From an uncultured Clostridia bacterium (GTDB lineage: Bacteria; Bacillota; Clostridia; Oscillospirales; Acutalibacteraceae), in the NCBI GenBank assembly GCA_937877675.1, contig CALEIS010000135.1:1-64000 (forward strand): 64,000 nt of DNA, given 5' to 3'. The translations under genes were made by a program, and so were the position numbers. Under the pieces are notes generated by a model. It had not been told where the DNA came from. It did no database searches and was given only the letters and a program-made list of their open reading frames with translations. Numbering within the stretch: the first letter of the stretch is position 1; each line of letters opens with the position of its first letter. Of the stretch, positions 36,893 through 46,547 are shown piece by piece.

Positions 36893-37272
36893 AAATTGAG
36901 AAAGAACAGATTGGTATTGTTGAATTTGCTGATGGACATGCAAACTTGTCAAATTCAGCATTGTTGGAGAAAATTTACACAGATAATAATGTTGCTTCCA
37001 AGTTGAAGAAGAGCGACAATATCTATGTATATGAGTTGTTTGACATTGGTTCTGCGAAGCCTTTGTTTACGTTTGTCTATAACAAGGGATTTATGAGAGG
37101 TAAAGTATTCTGTATACTTCTTACTCATACATTTATAGAAGATAAATGGAATACAGAAATTTCAGAACCTTTTATCAAGGAAGGTGAGAATTGGGTAAGT
37201 GGAAAATTCCGAACAAAAGCACGTGATGAAGAATTTACCAAGATTATTCAAAGTGTTGATTTTTGGAAGTAA
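36889..37272 (+). CDS. Hypothetical protein, 127 aa
   Basis: Coupled to the UvsY-like gene by a 4-base overlap. Mixed alpha/beta (ELFDIGSAKPLFTFVYNKG, KVFCILLTHTFIEDKW). No family recognised; its position between recombination genes suggests it is co-expressed with them. Confidence 0.6.
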   Translation: MKIEKEQIGIVEFADGHANLSNSALLEKIYTDNNVASKLKKSDNIYVYELFDIGSAKPLFTFVYNKGFMRGKVFCILLTHTFIEDKWNTEISEPFIKEGENWVSGKFRTKARDEEFTKIIQSVDFWK

Positions 37273-37517
37273 TGAATGATACAGAAATTGTATAGTGGAT
37301 TAGAGAAAAGAAGATAAAACTTCCACCAAGTGACACTAGAGCCATCCATAAGTACAACGATGACTTTCAAATAAGCATATGTAATTTGAACTTCTTAGGT
37401 TGTAAGAACATGTGGCTAGTGACTTATGAAACAGAATTTCTAAAGGACGATATTGAAATTTGGAATGGTTTTGTAATCAATAAGAAAAAAGAAATTTTAG
37501 AATATGTCGGAAAGTGA
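37272..37517 (+). CDS. Hypothetical protein, 81 aa (one TAG)
   Basis: Open from ATG at 37272 to TGA at 37517 when the TAG in its eighth codon is read as sense (TEIV-Q-WIREKK). The ATG overlaps the upstream TAA (TAATG), and its last 14 bases overlap the next gene. The order of motifs (WIREKKIKL, later a strand with WLVTYETEFL) parallels the following protein (EYLRDKKKINL, then FWVDEEGLF), so the two may be a tandem duplicate. Confidence 0.55.
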
Positions 37518-37827
37518 GTTGATTGAATACCTCCGTGATAAGAAGAAGATAAATCTTCGTCATGGTATGGATTGGGGATATAAGAAGAATGGAAAACATA
37601 TCTCAATCTTCTGGGTAGATGAGGAAGGACTTTTCCAAATTGGCTACCATAACATTCAAGGAGATGTTGTTCTAACAGAACTTGAATTCTGGGTAGACAA
37701 AGATTGGGATGTAAAGAGAGATAATAATGCTCCTGATGTTCCTAACATGTGGTACTTCCCTCCATACGTTGACAGAGTTGTTCAAGAAATGACTTCACAT
37801 AAAACTAACAAGCCCATAACTTTCTAA
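37504..37827 (+). CDS. Hypothetical protein, 107 aa
   Basis: The ATG at 37504 lies inside the end of the previous gene. Begins ELIEYLRDKKKINLRHG and continues with strands (HISIFWVDEEGLFQIGY, LTELEFWVDKDWD). Likely a paralogue of the 81-residue protein before it. Last gene before a strong terminator. Confidence 0.6.
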   Translation: MSESELIEYLRDKKKINLRHGMDWGYKKNGKHISIFWVDEEGLFQIGYHNIQGDVVLTELEFWVDKDWDVKRDNNAPDVPNMWYFPPYVDRVVQEMTSHKTNKPITF

Positions 37828-37847
37828 GGTTATGGGCAACTTTTTTA
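37812..37847 (+). terminator. Terminator
   Basis: Stem GCCCATAAC/GTTATGGGC followed by TTTTTTATT. Confidence 0.85.
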
Positions 37848-37895
37848 TTATATTATTCCCCTAATATCAACACTTATGGTATAATAGTCTTAGTA

Positions 37896-39359
37896 ATGAA
37901 TGTAAACGTAGACTATTTGCCTAAGAAGGACTATTGCAGATTTGAAATTGATGACCTCGATATCTTTGAGAGATTGAGGGAAGAGTTTTCTGTACCTAAT
38001 GAAGCAAAGAAGTTTGTGAAAGGCCCTAACCGTAGATTCATTCCTGACAGAATCTATTTCATTACTCCTACAGGTCAATGTCATTATGGTATTGCTCCTC
38101 TTATTCTTGATTGGTTGAAGAAGAATGTCAATACACGAACTGTCACTTATCATTTCACCTCCGCATATTCTTCCAAGTTTGAAGTTAAGCCTTGGGAAGT
38201 TGTACGTGATGATTTGAATTTGAAACTTCGTGATTATCAAAAATAGGCGGTCAGCAGAGCATTAGCTCAGAGATTTGGTACATTAGTCATGGGTACAGGT
38301 GCAGGTAAAACTCTCACTATTTCCTCAATTATTCATAACTTATTCAGTATGAGTCAAGTAAAGCGTGTGATGATTCTTGTACCTGATAATGGTCTTGTAG
38401 TACAGTTCCATCATGACTTGGTAGAGGATTACGGATTGAAGCAGAAGGTATGTTTGTTCTATGATAAGTTCAATACCATTGATGAGGATGCAGAGATTAT
38501 CATTGCTAATCGTCCATTGTTCCTTGCGAGATTTTCAGCCAATGAGAAATTCTTTAGAGAGAAGATTGACTGTTTGATAGTGGACGAAGCTCACAGTATT
38601 AAGAGAGATAATAAGGTGAGCAAGTGTATTGAGAAGATGAGGAACAAGTTTCGATATGGATTCACAGGTACATTAGCAGAGAACAGAGAAGATAAGATGC
38701 GTAACATTGGATTGTTAGGTCATGTTATCTACGAAAAGACATCCAAGGAATTGAGAGATGAGGGATTCTTGACAAGTGCTACCGTTCAAATTCTCAATCT
38801 TGAATATACAAAGAATGTATGTAAGGGTTTGGACTACCAAGCAGAAAAGGAATGGTTGGGCATTTGTAAAGAGAGAAATGAATTCTTGACCAAGTTGTTA
38901 TTCACATTGAGGAAGAATTCTCTAGTGATGGTGAATTACCTGAATCATGGATTTACATTGGAGGAATACTTGAAGAAGTTCAATGATAGTTTGCCATAGG
39001 AAAAGAGAAAACAGATATACTTTATTCGTGGTGAGGTTGATACTGATACTCGTGAAGAAGTAAAGAAGTTGATGGAGAAAGAGAATGACATAATATGTAT
39101 AGCCATTACAAAGATATTCTCTACAGGTATCAATATCAAGAACTTACATAACATTGTCTTAGCAGCAGGTGGTAAGAGTTCGGTAACAGTAGTACAGAGT
39201 ATTGGTCGTGGTTTGCGCTTACACCCTGATAAGAAGGAATTGAACATCTGGGATGTAGTAGATACCAACTACAAGTATGCTAAGAAACACGCAGAGAAGC
39301 GACAAGAGATTTACGCAACAGAAAAAATTCCAACAAAAATTAGAAATATTTCTCTCTAA
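37896..39359 (+). CDS. uvsW: UvsW-like superfamily 2 helicase (two TAG codons)
   Basis: A 487-residue helicase restored by reading TAG at residue 117 (LRDYQK-Q-AVSRAL) and near residue 368. The glutamine reading fits the usual LRDYQxxAV motif. Walker A is GTGAGKT (133-139), motif II is VDEAH, motif III FTGT, motif V FSTGINIKN, and motif VI QSIGRGLR. T4 UvsW remodels recombination intermediates and stalled forks and ends origin-dependent replication by unwinding R-loops. T4 UvsW is of similar size (503 aa). The -10 box TATAAT upstream (near 37880) has only a partial AGAAC-like element. Confidence 0.88.
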
Positions 39360-39365
39360 GAAAAA

Positions 39366-39381
39366 AGAACTGTGATATAAT
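39366..39381 (+). promoter_or_regulatory. Middle-type promoter AGAAC-N5-TATAAT
   Basis: AGAACTGTGATATAAT, six bases before the ATG at 39388. Confidence 0.8.
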
Positions 39382-39387
39382 AAAGAC

Positions 39388-39798
39388 ATGGAAGAAAAGA
39401 AGTACATTATGTGGAGTGATGGTGTAGTAAGTTCATTTGGTGAGCTTGTTTCCAAAGAAGGTGACACCATTACTGTAAAGAATCCTGTAATCATTATGTT
39501 TACAGCGGTGAATGAGCCTGTTCTTGATGAGAAGGGTGAGGTAAGACTTGATGATGCAGGTCGTCCTCTCATGAAGGGTTCTCTCAATTGGGACATGAAT
39601 CCTTACATTTTTGGTGTATGTCTCAAGGATGAGGAAGATAACATTTGGACTTGTACCCCACGAAACATTATTTCTGAGGATGCACAGTTCGATGAGCGTC
39701 TTGTAAAGCATTATACTACACTTATTGGTCTTTGTGGTAAGCGTTCTGTAATTCCTGCTGAGGATGCCGAATGCCCTATTAAGCCTGCAAGTCTATAA
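39388..39798 (+). CDS. Hypothetical protein, 136 aa
   Basis: Leaderless start six bases after the -10 box. A strand-rich acidic protein with DEKGEVRLDDAGRPLMKGSLNW and later NIWTCTPRNIISED. No family recognised. It is co-transcribed with uvsX (49-base gap), so a recombination or replication accessory role is likely. Confidence 0.6.
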   Translation: MEEKKYIMWSDGVVSSFGELVSKEGDTITVKNPVIIMFTAVNEPVLDEKGEVRLDDAGRPLMKGSLNWDMNPYIFGVCLKDEEDNIWTCTPRNIISEDAQFDERLVKHYTTLIGLCGKRSVIPAEDAECPIKPASL

Positions 39799-39846
39799 TA
39801 AGAAAAAAATCTAAAATAAAATCCAACAGAAGAAGCGAATAAAAGT

Positions 39847-41046
39847 ATGGCAAAGAAGAAAGAAGAAACTACAGTTGATTTCAACTCCTTGAGTGATAAG
39901 GAGAGACAGAAGATTATTGATAAGGCATGGGGTGTATTGGATGAGTGTAATCCTGAAGCATCCATGCTTGACAATGCACTTTCCAACATTGATACCTTTG
40001 ATGATACAGGGTGTTGTATGTTGAATGCACTCCTTAGTGGTCGTATTGTAGGAGGTGGATTCCCTGAGGGTCGTATGACCGTTCTTGCTGCCCCTTCTTC
40101 TGTTGGTAAATCTTACATTGGACTTCAAGCAGCAGCCATTGCTCAGAAGAAAGGTAAGCGTATTCTTATCTTTGACTCTGAGAATGCTATTGATAGTGAG
40201 TTTGCTCGTAACCTTGGTCTTGATGTAAGCAAAGTAAAGTATTTCCCTGTAAAGTCTATTGAACAGTGCAAGAATAGTATGTATGCTTTCTTGGAATTTG
40301 TTCGCAAGCAGGGAATGAAAGGTCAGTTCTTCATCCTTGTAGATAGTCTTGGTGCTATGATGTCTGAAATGGACTTCAAGCGTCTTGAGGATGAAAGTGA
40401 TAGTGCTGATATGGGTACGCTTGCTAGAAGCATGAAAGGCTTTATCAAGATGATGACCAACATGTCAGCATGTACCAAGACTACCATTGTATGCACCAAT
40501 CACATCTTTGATAATCCTGGTCAGATGTTCCCCTCACTTGAAAAGAATATGAGTGGTGGTAAGGCTGTGAAGTATCATGCTTCTACTGTTCTTCAGCTTT
40601 CTGCTGTACAGGTAAAGGAGGGTGATGCAGACCGTAAGACAGGTGATGAAGCAGCTATTGGCTCTAAGGGTATGACAGGTGTTGCTATCCGTGGTCTTAG
40701 TATTAAGAACCGTATTGTAAAGCCTTACATGGAGGGTTCTATGTACATCTCTTGGCAGAAGGGTCTTCGTAAGTATTACGGACTTCTCGAACTTGCACAG
40801 GAGTTTGACCTCATTTATAATAAGGCAGGTCGCCTTTACATCCGTGCTACTGAGGAAGGTGCAGAGGATAAGTACATTGGAACTAAGCAGGAGATTCAGA
40901 CTTCCAAGAAATTCTGGGATGAATACATTCCTGAGCTTCAGAAGAAGATTGATGAAGCATGGGTTTATAACAGTACCAATGCAGACCTCATTGATGATGC
41001 AGAAGAGATTATTGATGAGGTGATGGATGAAGAACTTGACGATTAA
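39847..41046 (+). CDS. uvsX: UvsX/RecA-type recombinase
   Basis: A 399-residue RecA-family protein, close to T4 UvsX (391 aa). Walker A APSSVGKS is at 82-89, Walker B is FILVDSLGAM (about 165), and the L2 region and KNMSGGKAVKYHASTVLQL match UvsX. The C-terminus is strongly acidic (DDAEEIIDEVMDEELDD), as usual in RecA proteins. It forms filaments on single-stranded DNA with UvsY and gp32 and catalyses strand exchange for recombination-dependent replication. No TAG codons. A terminator follows directly. Confidence 0.94.
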   Translation: MAKKKEETTVDFNSLSDKERQKIIDKAWGVLDECNPEASMLDNALSNIDTFDDTGCCMLNALLSGRIVGGGFPEGRMTVLAAPSSVGKSYIGLQAAAIAQKKGKRILIFDSENAIDSEFARNLGLDVSKVKYFPVKSIEQCKNSMYAFLEFVRKQGMKGQFFILVDSLGAMMSEMDFKRLEDESDSADMGTLARSMKGFIKMMTNMSACTKTTIVCTNHIFDNPGQMFPSLEKNMSGGKAVKYHASTVLQLSAVQVKEGDADRKTGDEAAIGSKGMTGVAIRGLSIKNRIVKPYMEGSMYISWQKGLRKYYGLLELAQEFDLIYNKAGRLYIRATEEGAEDKYIGTKQEIQTSKKFWDEYIPELQKKIDEAWVYNSTNADLIDDAEEIIDEVMDEELDD

Positions 41047-41082
41047 AGATTTCCATACATAATAATTCGCATAGTAATTCAG

Positions 41083-41113
41083 GGACAGGAGGGATAACCC
41101 CCTGTCCTTTTTG
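41083..41113 (+). terminator. Terminator after uvsX
   Basis: Stem GGACAGG/CCTGTCC, extended by GGG/CCC, followed by TTTTT. Confidence 0.85.
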
Positions 41114-41114
41114 A

Positions 41115-41480
41115 TTACTTTGCATCACCCCAGAAAAGAACTTCCACATTCTCGCCGAGAGTATACTTCCATTGGAAGTAAGCAGCAATCAGGTTTTCAC
41201 TTGTGCTCTGGCGGCGAGTGGGCATCTTCAAGTTATAGTAACGGTTGATGTAATTCTGTAAAGCCTTATCATTCCAGCAGCGGTCATGAGTTACATATAC
41301 GCAGTAGAGATAAGCAGCACGAGCGGAAGTGTTTTCAGCAGGAAACCAGCACTTTACTTTTGCATCCCATACAAGTTCAAGGCTAACGGTCTCCCCACAA
41401 TCGAGAGTAATATTAAGGTTGATGATAGCAGAAGACTTTTTATTCGGAGTACCAGAAGCGGAGTATGTGATGTTAGCCAT
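41115..41480 (-). CDS. Small early protein, 121 aa
   Basis: I start it at the ATG at 41480 (MANITYSAS), 34 bases after the early -10 box with AGAAAGGA as ribosome site; the longer in-frame extension crosses the promoter. The protein has NKKSSAIINLNITLDCGETVSLEL (beta type) and a helical second half (LQNYINRYYNL). No family recognised. One of three consecutive early single-gene units on the minus strand. Confidence 0.6.
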   Translation of the reverse strand: MANITYSASGTPNKKSSAIINLNITLDCGETVSLELVWDAKVKCWFPAENTSARAAYLYCVYVTHDRCWNDKALQNYINRYYNLKMPTRRQSTSENLIAAYFQWKYTLGENVEVLFWGDAK

Positions 41481-41514
41481 GTTGTTTGTTTTCCTTTCTC
41501 TTGTTGACAGGGAC

Positions 41515-41543
41515 ATTATAGCAAAGATTTGAATTTTTGTCAA
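41515..41543 (-). promoter_or_regulatory. Early sigma70-type promoter (repeated cassette)
   Basis: Minus strand TTGACA, 17 bases, TATAAT, with the shared AAAATTCAAA spacer. Confidence 0.9.
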
Positions 41544-41573
41544 GCTAATTCTGTAAGAATTTTTTAGAAAAAT

Positions 41574-41604
41574 GAAAAAAATAAGGAGGGGATTTCTCCC
41601 CTCC
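41574..41604 (-). terminator. Terminator
   Basis: Minus strand stem GGAGGGG/CCCCTCC then TTATTTTTTT; ends the 41612-42010 unit. Confidence 0.85.
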
Positions 41605-41611
41605 GTTATTA

Positions 41612-42010
41612 TTAGAAGTTGTGGTCGTAGAAAGCGCAAGAGTAATCGCGGAGTTCTCCCATGCTCACCCAACGCTTCTTCAAACGTCCTGTGGGAGTCT
41701 TGAGAGGTTCACCACCCCATGTTTCAACCACCCACTTACCGAACTGGGACATACCCTTTACCTTACGGTGTGTAACCTCAGTCTTATAACCTGTCAGTAC
41801 AAGAGGAGCATAACGCTGTTCCTCATTGTTGTAGCAGTAGTAACCATCGAACTTAGGAGTGAAGTCACGCTCAACCTCATAACCAACGAGGATATCACCT
41901 TCCTTCACGAGGAGATAAGAGTGAACGTCACTGTAACCAAAACGATTGAGGAAACCAATGATGTTAGCATCTTCAAGACCGAACTCAGAAATGTTTTTGA
42001 TGTTGTTCAT
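41612..42010 (-). CDS. Small early protein, 132 aa
   Basis: ATG at 42010 is six bases after the -10 box, so it is leaderless; the longer in-frame start is upstream of the promoter and rejected. Contains a helical N-terminus (NIKNISEFGLEDANIIGFLNRFGY) and strands with GDILVGYEVERDF, then KKRWVSMGELRDYSC. No family recognised. Probably an early host-directed factor. Confidence 0.6.
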   Translation of the reverse strand: MNNIKNISEFGLEDANIIGFLNRFGYSDVHSYLLVKEGDILVGYEVERDFTPKFDGYYCYNNEEQRYAPLVLTGYKTEVTHRKVKGMSQFGKWVVETWGGEPLKTPTGRLKKRWVSMGELRDYSCAFYDHNF

Positions 42011-42016
42011 GGCGGT

Positions 42017-42045
42017 ATTATACAAGAGATTTGAATTTTTGTCAA
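42017..42045 (-). promoter_or_regulatory. Early sigma70-type promoter (repeated cassette)
   Basis: Minus strand TTGACA, 17 bases, TATAAT, shared spacer and upstream AAAAAAGTTC. Confidence 0.9.
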
Positions 42046-42062
42046 GAACTTTTTTGAATTTT

Positions 42063-42347
42063 TTACCACTTTTTATTCTTCCAGATTTTGTTGATGCGAT
42101 TGCAAACCTTACGAGAGAACATGAGTTCGTCATTGAAGAGGTGCTTGAGGATTACCTTCTCATCAATGCAGTGATTCATACGAGAGAAGTACCACTCCTT
42201 AAGTTCGTTGGAGTAGAGGACATCAGCGTAGAAGCGAGAGTAACCACCATTGTTATTGGGGAGATGAAGGATGATAGCGATAGAAGCAGGATTTTTCTCA
42301 GAACCTTTGCGACCGTCACAGATTACGTTTACTTTCATGTCTTTCAT
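42063..42347 (-). CDS. Small early protein, 94 aa
   Basis: Starts at ATG 42347 (or 42338) after a short leader with AAGGAAAGG. The N-terminus VNVICDGRKGSEKNPASIAIIL is strand-like; the rest is helical and basic (SRKVCNRINKIWKNKKW). No family recognised. Confidence 0.58.
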   Translation of the reverse strand: MKDMKVNVICDGRKGSEKNPASIAIILHLPNNNGGYSRFYADVLYSNELKEWYFSRMNHCIDEKVILKHLFNDELMFSRKVCNRINKIWKNKKW

Positions 42348-42379
42348 TGTTTTTGTCCTTTCCTTGTTGGTGTGACCAC

Positions 42380-42408
42380 ATTATACTAAAGATTTGAATT
42401 TTTGTCAA
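42380..42408 (-). promoter_or_regulatory. Early sigma70-type promoter (repeated cassette)
   Basis: Minus strand TTGACA, 17 bases, TATAAT with the shared spacer; nearly identical to 42017-42045 over more than 30 bases. Confidence 0.9.
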
Positions 42409-42458
42409 GAACTTTTTTGAATTTTTATGAAAAAAGTTTTTTTTCTTTCAAAAAGTAG

Positions 42459-42487
42459 TTGACATATATTATCAATTCTGCTATATT
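42459..42487 (+). promoter_or_regulatory. Early sigma70-type promoter
   Basis: TTGACA, 17 bases, TATATT; six bases to the ATG at 42494. Confidence 0.85.
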
Positions 42488-42493
42488 ATTTTC

Positions 42494-44140
42494 ATGCAGA
42501 TTACTAAAGACGATTATAAGAAAGTTATTATACGAAAGCCTACAGATGATGAGCAGCGAGCAGCAAAGATTGTAACGAGTGATTACGCTATATCTTGTAT
42601 TACTATTCATTCTTCTATTCTCAAAACACTAGGTCTTGTGGATAAGGTATATCGTTCCAAGGAAGCTATTATCAAGTATTCTAACAAAAAAGAGATAGCA
42701 ACTGTTAAGAAAGATTTGAACGCATTTGTAAAGTTCTTTCCTAAGAATTTCACTACTGAAGATGCTTGGAACTTCAATGAGAATTGTCAAGCATGGCCCA
42801 ACTTCATTCAGATGGTGAAAGATACTCAGCCTAAGTCTTGGAAAGGTTTGGTTGTTCCTCCTTGGGTAAAGGCTTCCTTTAGAACTCCTAATTCGTTCCT
42901 CAAAGCAGAAAAGTATGGTCGCTCTTGGCAGTCTGTTTGTGACAGAGAGGTACTTGATGGTATGAGTGAGTATTTCTGTACGTAGATTACATTGGAATCT
43001 TTCAAAGATATGGCATTCCCTTACCTTGATAGCATTGCTTGTCCTTCTGTGAAAGGTCATACTCAAACGGTGATTTGGAAAACTGCTTATAAGCGTCAGT
43101 TGAAGATTGAGTAGGAGTTAGGTAAGAACTTTACTCCTAAGTTGATGGCATTCCTTCTTGCTCCTTCTACTCTTGATGAGATTGAAAGAGAATGGGAGAT
43201 TCGTCTTGAAGATTATAATGGCACTTGGTCTGACCTTTGTAATCATCTCTATTCTCCACACATCATTACGAAGATTCGCAATAATCTTGGTGTAGAAGTT
43301 CGTAGCCGTACCAAGGGTGAAGTTCGCAAGGGTTCTGAGTTTACTGATAAGAAAAAGTATGAAGCAACTATTGCCAAGTATGAGCAGAGACTTGGATGTT
43401 CTATGGAACATTTCAATGAGAGTATTGAGAAGCAGAAGATTGAGAATATGAAAGATGAGCTTGTGAAGCTTCAAGTTCAGTATAGTGAAGCAAAGATAGC
43501 AGTACAGCATGCAAGAAAGAATAAGAGTTCTGATTATGATAATCTTTCAGCAGCAGCCAAGCAGATGAGGAATCGCATTACGTATCTCAATAACACTATT
43601 ACGAAGCTTGAAGCAGAACTTCCTAAGAAAGTGGAGGCTTATGAGATTGTCAAGGAATATACAAAGAAGAATAAGGATTTGATGGAATTCATTGAGGAAT
43701 CGAGAAGTTGGGAGGAAGTGAGTCAGCTAGAGGAAGATAGTCTTGCTGATGCTATCAAGCGACAGAAAAATGAACAGAGCATTCCTTACTATACTTGGAG
43801 ATTCGTTTGTGATAAGATTGACAGAAAAACAGCACAACTAATCGAAGATACACTTGAGGAGAATCTCAATAAAGGTAATGGAGTGAATGGTGAAGATGGT
43901 TATGTAAATGTAACCTCATTCCCTATGGAGAAGTCATTTGAATTCTTTGTGGATTATCCTAAGAGTTCTAATATGTTTAGAGCATTCAAGAATAAGGGGA
44001 AGGCACTTGGTTCAATTCTAATGGAAGGTGTTGCACATCATTTAGGAATCAAGTTTGTCTGTTGTGAGGGTGAAACCTTTGTGAATAGTCCTATGGAAAA
44101 GACTATGGGAGGTGACATGCTTGAGTGGGTGGGAATCTAA
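42494..44140 (+). CDS. Large hypothetical early protein, 548 aa (two TAG codons)
   Basis: Two TAG codons (about residues 164 and 207) join three frames into one protein ending in TAA. Residues 1-200 have regularly spaced Trp motifs (EDAWNFNENCQAWPNF, TQPKSWKGLVVPPWVK). The middle (about 310-400) is a long coiled coil (MKDELVKLQVQYSEAKIAV, NRITYLNNTITKLEAEL). The C-terminal 100 residues form a globular domain ending GGDMLEWVGI. I do not recognise the family. It begins leaderless after an early promoter and precedes the replicative helicase, which has its own middle promoter. An early structural, DNA-organising or takeover role is open. Confidence 0.6.
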
Positions 44141-44142
44141 AA

Positions 44143-44158
44143 AGAACTCATGTATAAT
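44143..44158 (+). promoter_or_regulatory. Middle-type promoter AGAAC-N5-TATAAT
   Basis: AGAACTCATGTATAAT, nine bases before the helicase ATG. Confidence 0.8.
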
Positions 44159-44167
44159 GGATAGTGT

Positions 44168-45490
44168 ATGAAGCCTAATGAGACATACTTAGAGAAGTTG
44201 TTATTCAAAAGTCTAGTAATGGATTTCGCATTCTTGCCTATGGTGAATGTGAAGTTCAAGCCTGAAATTTTTGCTGACAAGTCATTTGAGGAAGTATCTA
44301 GGTTTTATCAGAAGTTCTATAATGAAAAGGGTAGAGTCCCTACTCTCCAAGATGTGAAGTTGCTTGCCAATACAGATGGTTTAGCACAACATGTAAGAGA
44401 AGCATTTGGTAATATTAAAGGCGTTGACCACAAGGAAATGCCTAAAGAGGAACTTTATAATTACTTTGAGAATTACATAAAGAAGCGTCTTGCTCTTATT
44501 ACGTTCAAAGACATCTTTAGTAACTATGACCCTAATGGTGACTTGGATAGTGACATGTTGGTAGAGAAGTTTACCAATGTGGCATCACTCAAACTAATCC
44601 AAGAGGATGCGTTTGACATTTACAGAGACGTAGAGAAGTTCATTCAAGAGAGTAGAACAGATAATAATCGTATTCCTTTAGGATTCACAGAGATTGATAA
44701 GATTATCAATGGTGGTCTCCCTGCTGATGGTAAAGTGTTAGGAGTTGTTTCTGCCCCTACCAATATGGGTAAGTCAATCTTCCTTGCCAATATTGCTGTC
44801 AATGCTTGTAAACAAGGTAAGAATGTACTTGTTGTTTCCCTTGAAATGAGTGAAACTGTATATGCACAACGTATCTACGCTGATTTGTATAATCTTCCTA
44901 TCAATAGTATTCCTATGCTTACTGAGGAACTTAGACAAAGTGTTGCCACTAAGCAGTATGGTAAGATGAAAATCAAGGAATTTCCTCCTAGCACATTGAC
45001 AGTAAGTGCTTTGGATGGTTACATTGAACAGTTGGAAAGACAAGGTGAGAAGTTTGACTTGATATGTGTTGATTATTTGACCTTGTTATATGCACCTAAT
45101 GCAGACAATAGCAATGAAGCAGGTAAGAGGATAGCACGAGAAATGCGTGCATTGAGTTACAAGTACAAATGTCCTGTATTCACAGCAGCACAGATTAACC
45201 GTGATGGTATGAGTAATACCCCTGACATGAAGTATTTTGCAGAGTCTATTGCCATTTGTGCTGAGGCTGATTTTATTGTTTCCTTATACAGACAAGAGGA
45301 AGATTTGACAATGGGAATCATGAGAGCAGCAATCTTGAAGAGTCGATTAGGTGCTAAAGGTATGACAGTTCCTTTGAGATTCAACATTGAAAACTTGCGA
45401 TTTGAAGATGCTCAAAGTGTAGAATTAGGTGAAGCAGATTAGGGAAGTCCATCAGAAGCGATACAAGGGATGAACAGTTTGTTTGAGTAA
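44168..45490 (+). CDS. Replicative DnaB-type helicase (gp41-like)
   Basis: A 440-residue hexameric helicase; a TAG near the end (GEAD-Q-GSPSEAIQG) adds 16 residues. The N-terminal domain is helical; LGFTEIDKIINGGLP leads into Walker A APTNMGKS (196-203), then LVVSLEMSE, DLICVDYL (Walker B), FTAAQINRDG and the arginine-finger region KSRLGAKG, the full DnaB/gp41 motif set. It unwinds the fork 5'-3' and works with the primase at 51433. The C-terminal extension carrying the TAG codon is where T4 gp41 contacts partners. Confidence 0.93.
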
Positions 45491-45496
45491 ATAAAA
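45487..45496 (+). promoter_or_regulatory. Possible late promoter
   Basis: AGTAAATAAA across the helicase stop codon, six bases before the ATG at 45503. Confidence 0.4.
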
Positions 45497-45502
45497 ATTG
45501 AA

Positions 45503-45817
45503 ATGTCTGAATGGGATTATTTACCTACACCATATGAGAGTTTAGTAAAAAACGAATAGTTACATTCGTTATTGATGATTATGTCTCTTGGATGTATGAT
45601 TTCAGGTAAAGTAATCAGTCCTATTGACCTTTTTTTAGTCGCTCAGTAGAATGTGGAATTCAAAGAAATACTAAATAGAGAGTTGGAAAAGAAATCTTTA
45701 CAAGATTTTTTGAAAACATTGCTTCAATTTGAAGATTTACGGAGTTAGAAAAAGAGGGAAAGGATAAAAGAATTAATAGGTGAATATGTTAGACGAAGTA
45801 GAACAAAAAATATATAA
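45503..45817 (+). CDS. Hypothetical protein, 104 aa (three TAG codons)
   Basis: Open from ATG at 45503 to TAA at 45817 with three TAG codons. Helical, with LEKKSLQDFLKTLLQFEDLRS and a basic end. In T4, small genes 59 and 33 lie between replication genes and gene 32, and this gene sits between the gp41-like helicase and gp32. A gp33-like late coactivator is therefore conceivable, but I see no clear motif match. It overlaps the next gene by 38 bases. Confidence 0.5.
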
Positions 45818-46433
45818 TCAATACTTAAGAGCAATGGCTGATAAGTATCAGCGTCCTTATAAGGCGAGAAAGGATTTCTCTAAGATGCGTGAAAAGGATG
45901 TATTGCAAGTTCAAAAGTTACGAATGTTCTTTGAGCAGTATAAGGATGTGAATCCATTCCAATTTTTCAAAGCAGGGTTCAAGTATGAATTGAGCACCTA
46001 TCCTACCCTTGAATACTTCACTACATTGAGAGCTACACGAGTTTATGCTAAACATATGCGTGAGAAGTATAACGAGGATGTAGATAACATTGAAAGTATA
46101 AAAGACTTCAAAGACGGAATCTTATTCATCTATGGGTTTATTCAAGAGAAAGACATTACGCTTGCAGATTATAAGACATGTATAAATGAACATGGAGTAC
46201 CTTGGATAATCATTCATTTGAAACAACAGAATATCAGTTTTTATCATATTCATTGCTTAGAGATTGACATTGATATTTTCCCTTATGATTATCGTGAGAT
46301 GATTACGGAAGAATTTGAAAAAGTATGGGAAGATACTAAGGAGCAATATCTTAGGAGCAAAGAGATGAGAGAGATAGGAACAAGATTTAATAAATTTTCA
46401 CAAAGATTGATAAAAGCAGGAAAAAAATCTTGA
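45780..46433 (+). CDS. Helical protein, 215-217 aa (gp59-like candidate)
   Basis: Starts at GTG 45780 or ATG 45786. Mostly helical: RKDFSKMREKDVLQVQKLRMFFEQYKDV, LEYFTTLRATRVYAKHM, then a C-terminal helical half with many Tyr. Size and place (between the helicase and gp32) are those of T4 gp59, the helicase loader of 217 residues, and the alternation of basic helices fits, but sequence similarity by eye is weak. Stop is TGA within the promoter region of gp32. Confidence 0.45.
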   Translation: MNMLDEVEQKIYNQYLRAMADKYQRPYKARKDFSKMREKDVLQVQKLRMFFEQYKDVNPFQFFKAGFKYELSTYPTLEYFTTLRATRVYAKHMREKYNEDVDNIESIKDFKDGILFIYGFIQEKDITLADYKTCINEHGVPWIIIHLKQQNISFYHIHCLEIDIDIFPYDYREMITEEFEKVWEDTKEQYLRSKEMREIGTRFNKFSQRLIKAGKKS

Positions 46434-46458
46434 CGAGTTATCAGAACTTGTGTATAAT
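46430..46458 (+). promoter_or_regulatory. Composite promoter of gp32 (TTGACG plus AGAAC-N5-TATAAT)
   Basis: TTGACG, 17 bases, TATAAT, with the middle-type AGAAC exactly five bases before the -10 box (46443-46447). Confidence 0.8.
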
Positions 46459-46464
46459 AGTTTT

Positions 46465-46547
46465 CGTAACAGGGGGCGGTACTGGTTGCTCAAGTGAGTA
46501 ACGAACACGCAATATTATAAGGAATAGTAAAACAAGGAATAGTAATT
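46465..46547 (+). promoter_or_regulatory. Structured leader of the gp32 mRNA
   Basis: A leader of about 85 bases, long for this phage. It has a hairpin GTTGCTC-AAGT-GAGTAAC (46485-46502) and two copies of AAGGAATAGTAA (46519-46530 and 46534-46545) just before the start codon. T4 gp32 represses its own translation by binding a folded leader and an A-rich stretch; this layout suggests similar autoregulation. Confidence 0.5.

Noticed and set aside
42063..42389. Plus-strand frames at 41946-42389 as a real gene
   Set aside because: They run antisense across three early promoters and the small early genes, with no promoter of their own.
45780..46433. Firm naming of this gene as gp59
   Set aside because: Size and position fit, but I see no convincing motif match, so it is only listed as a candidate.
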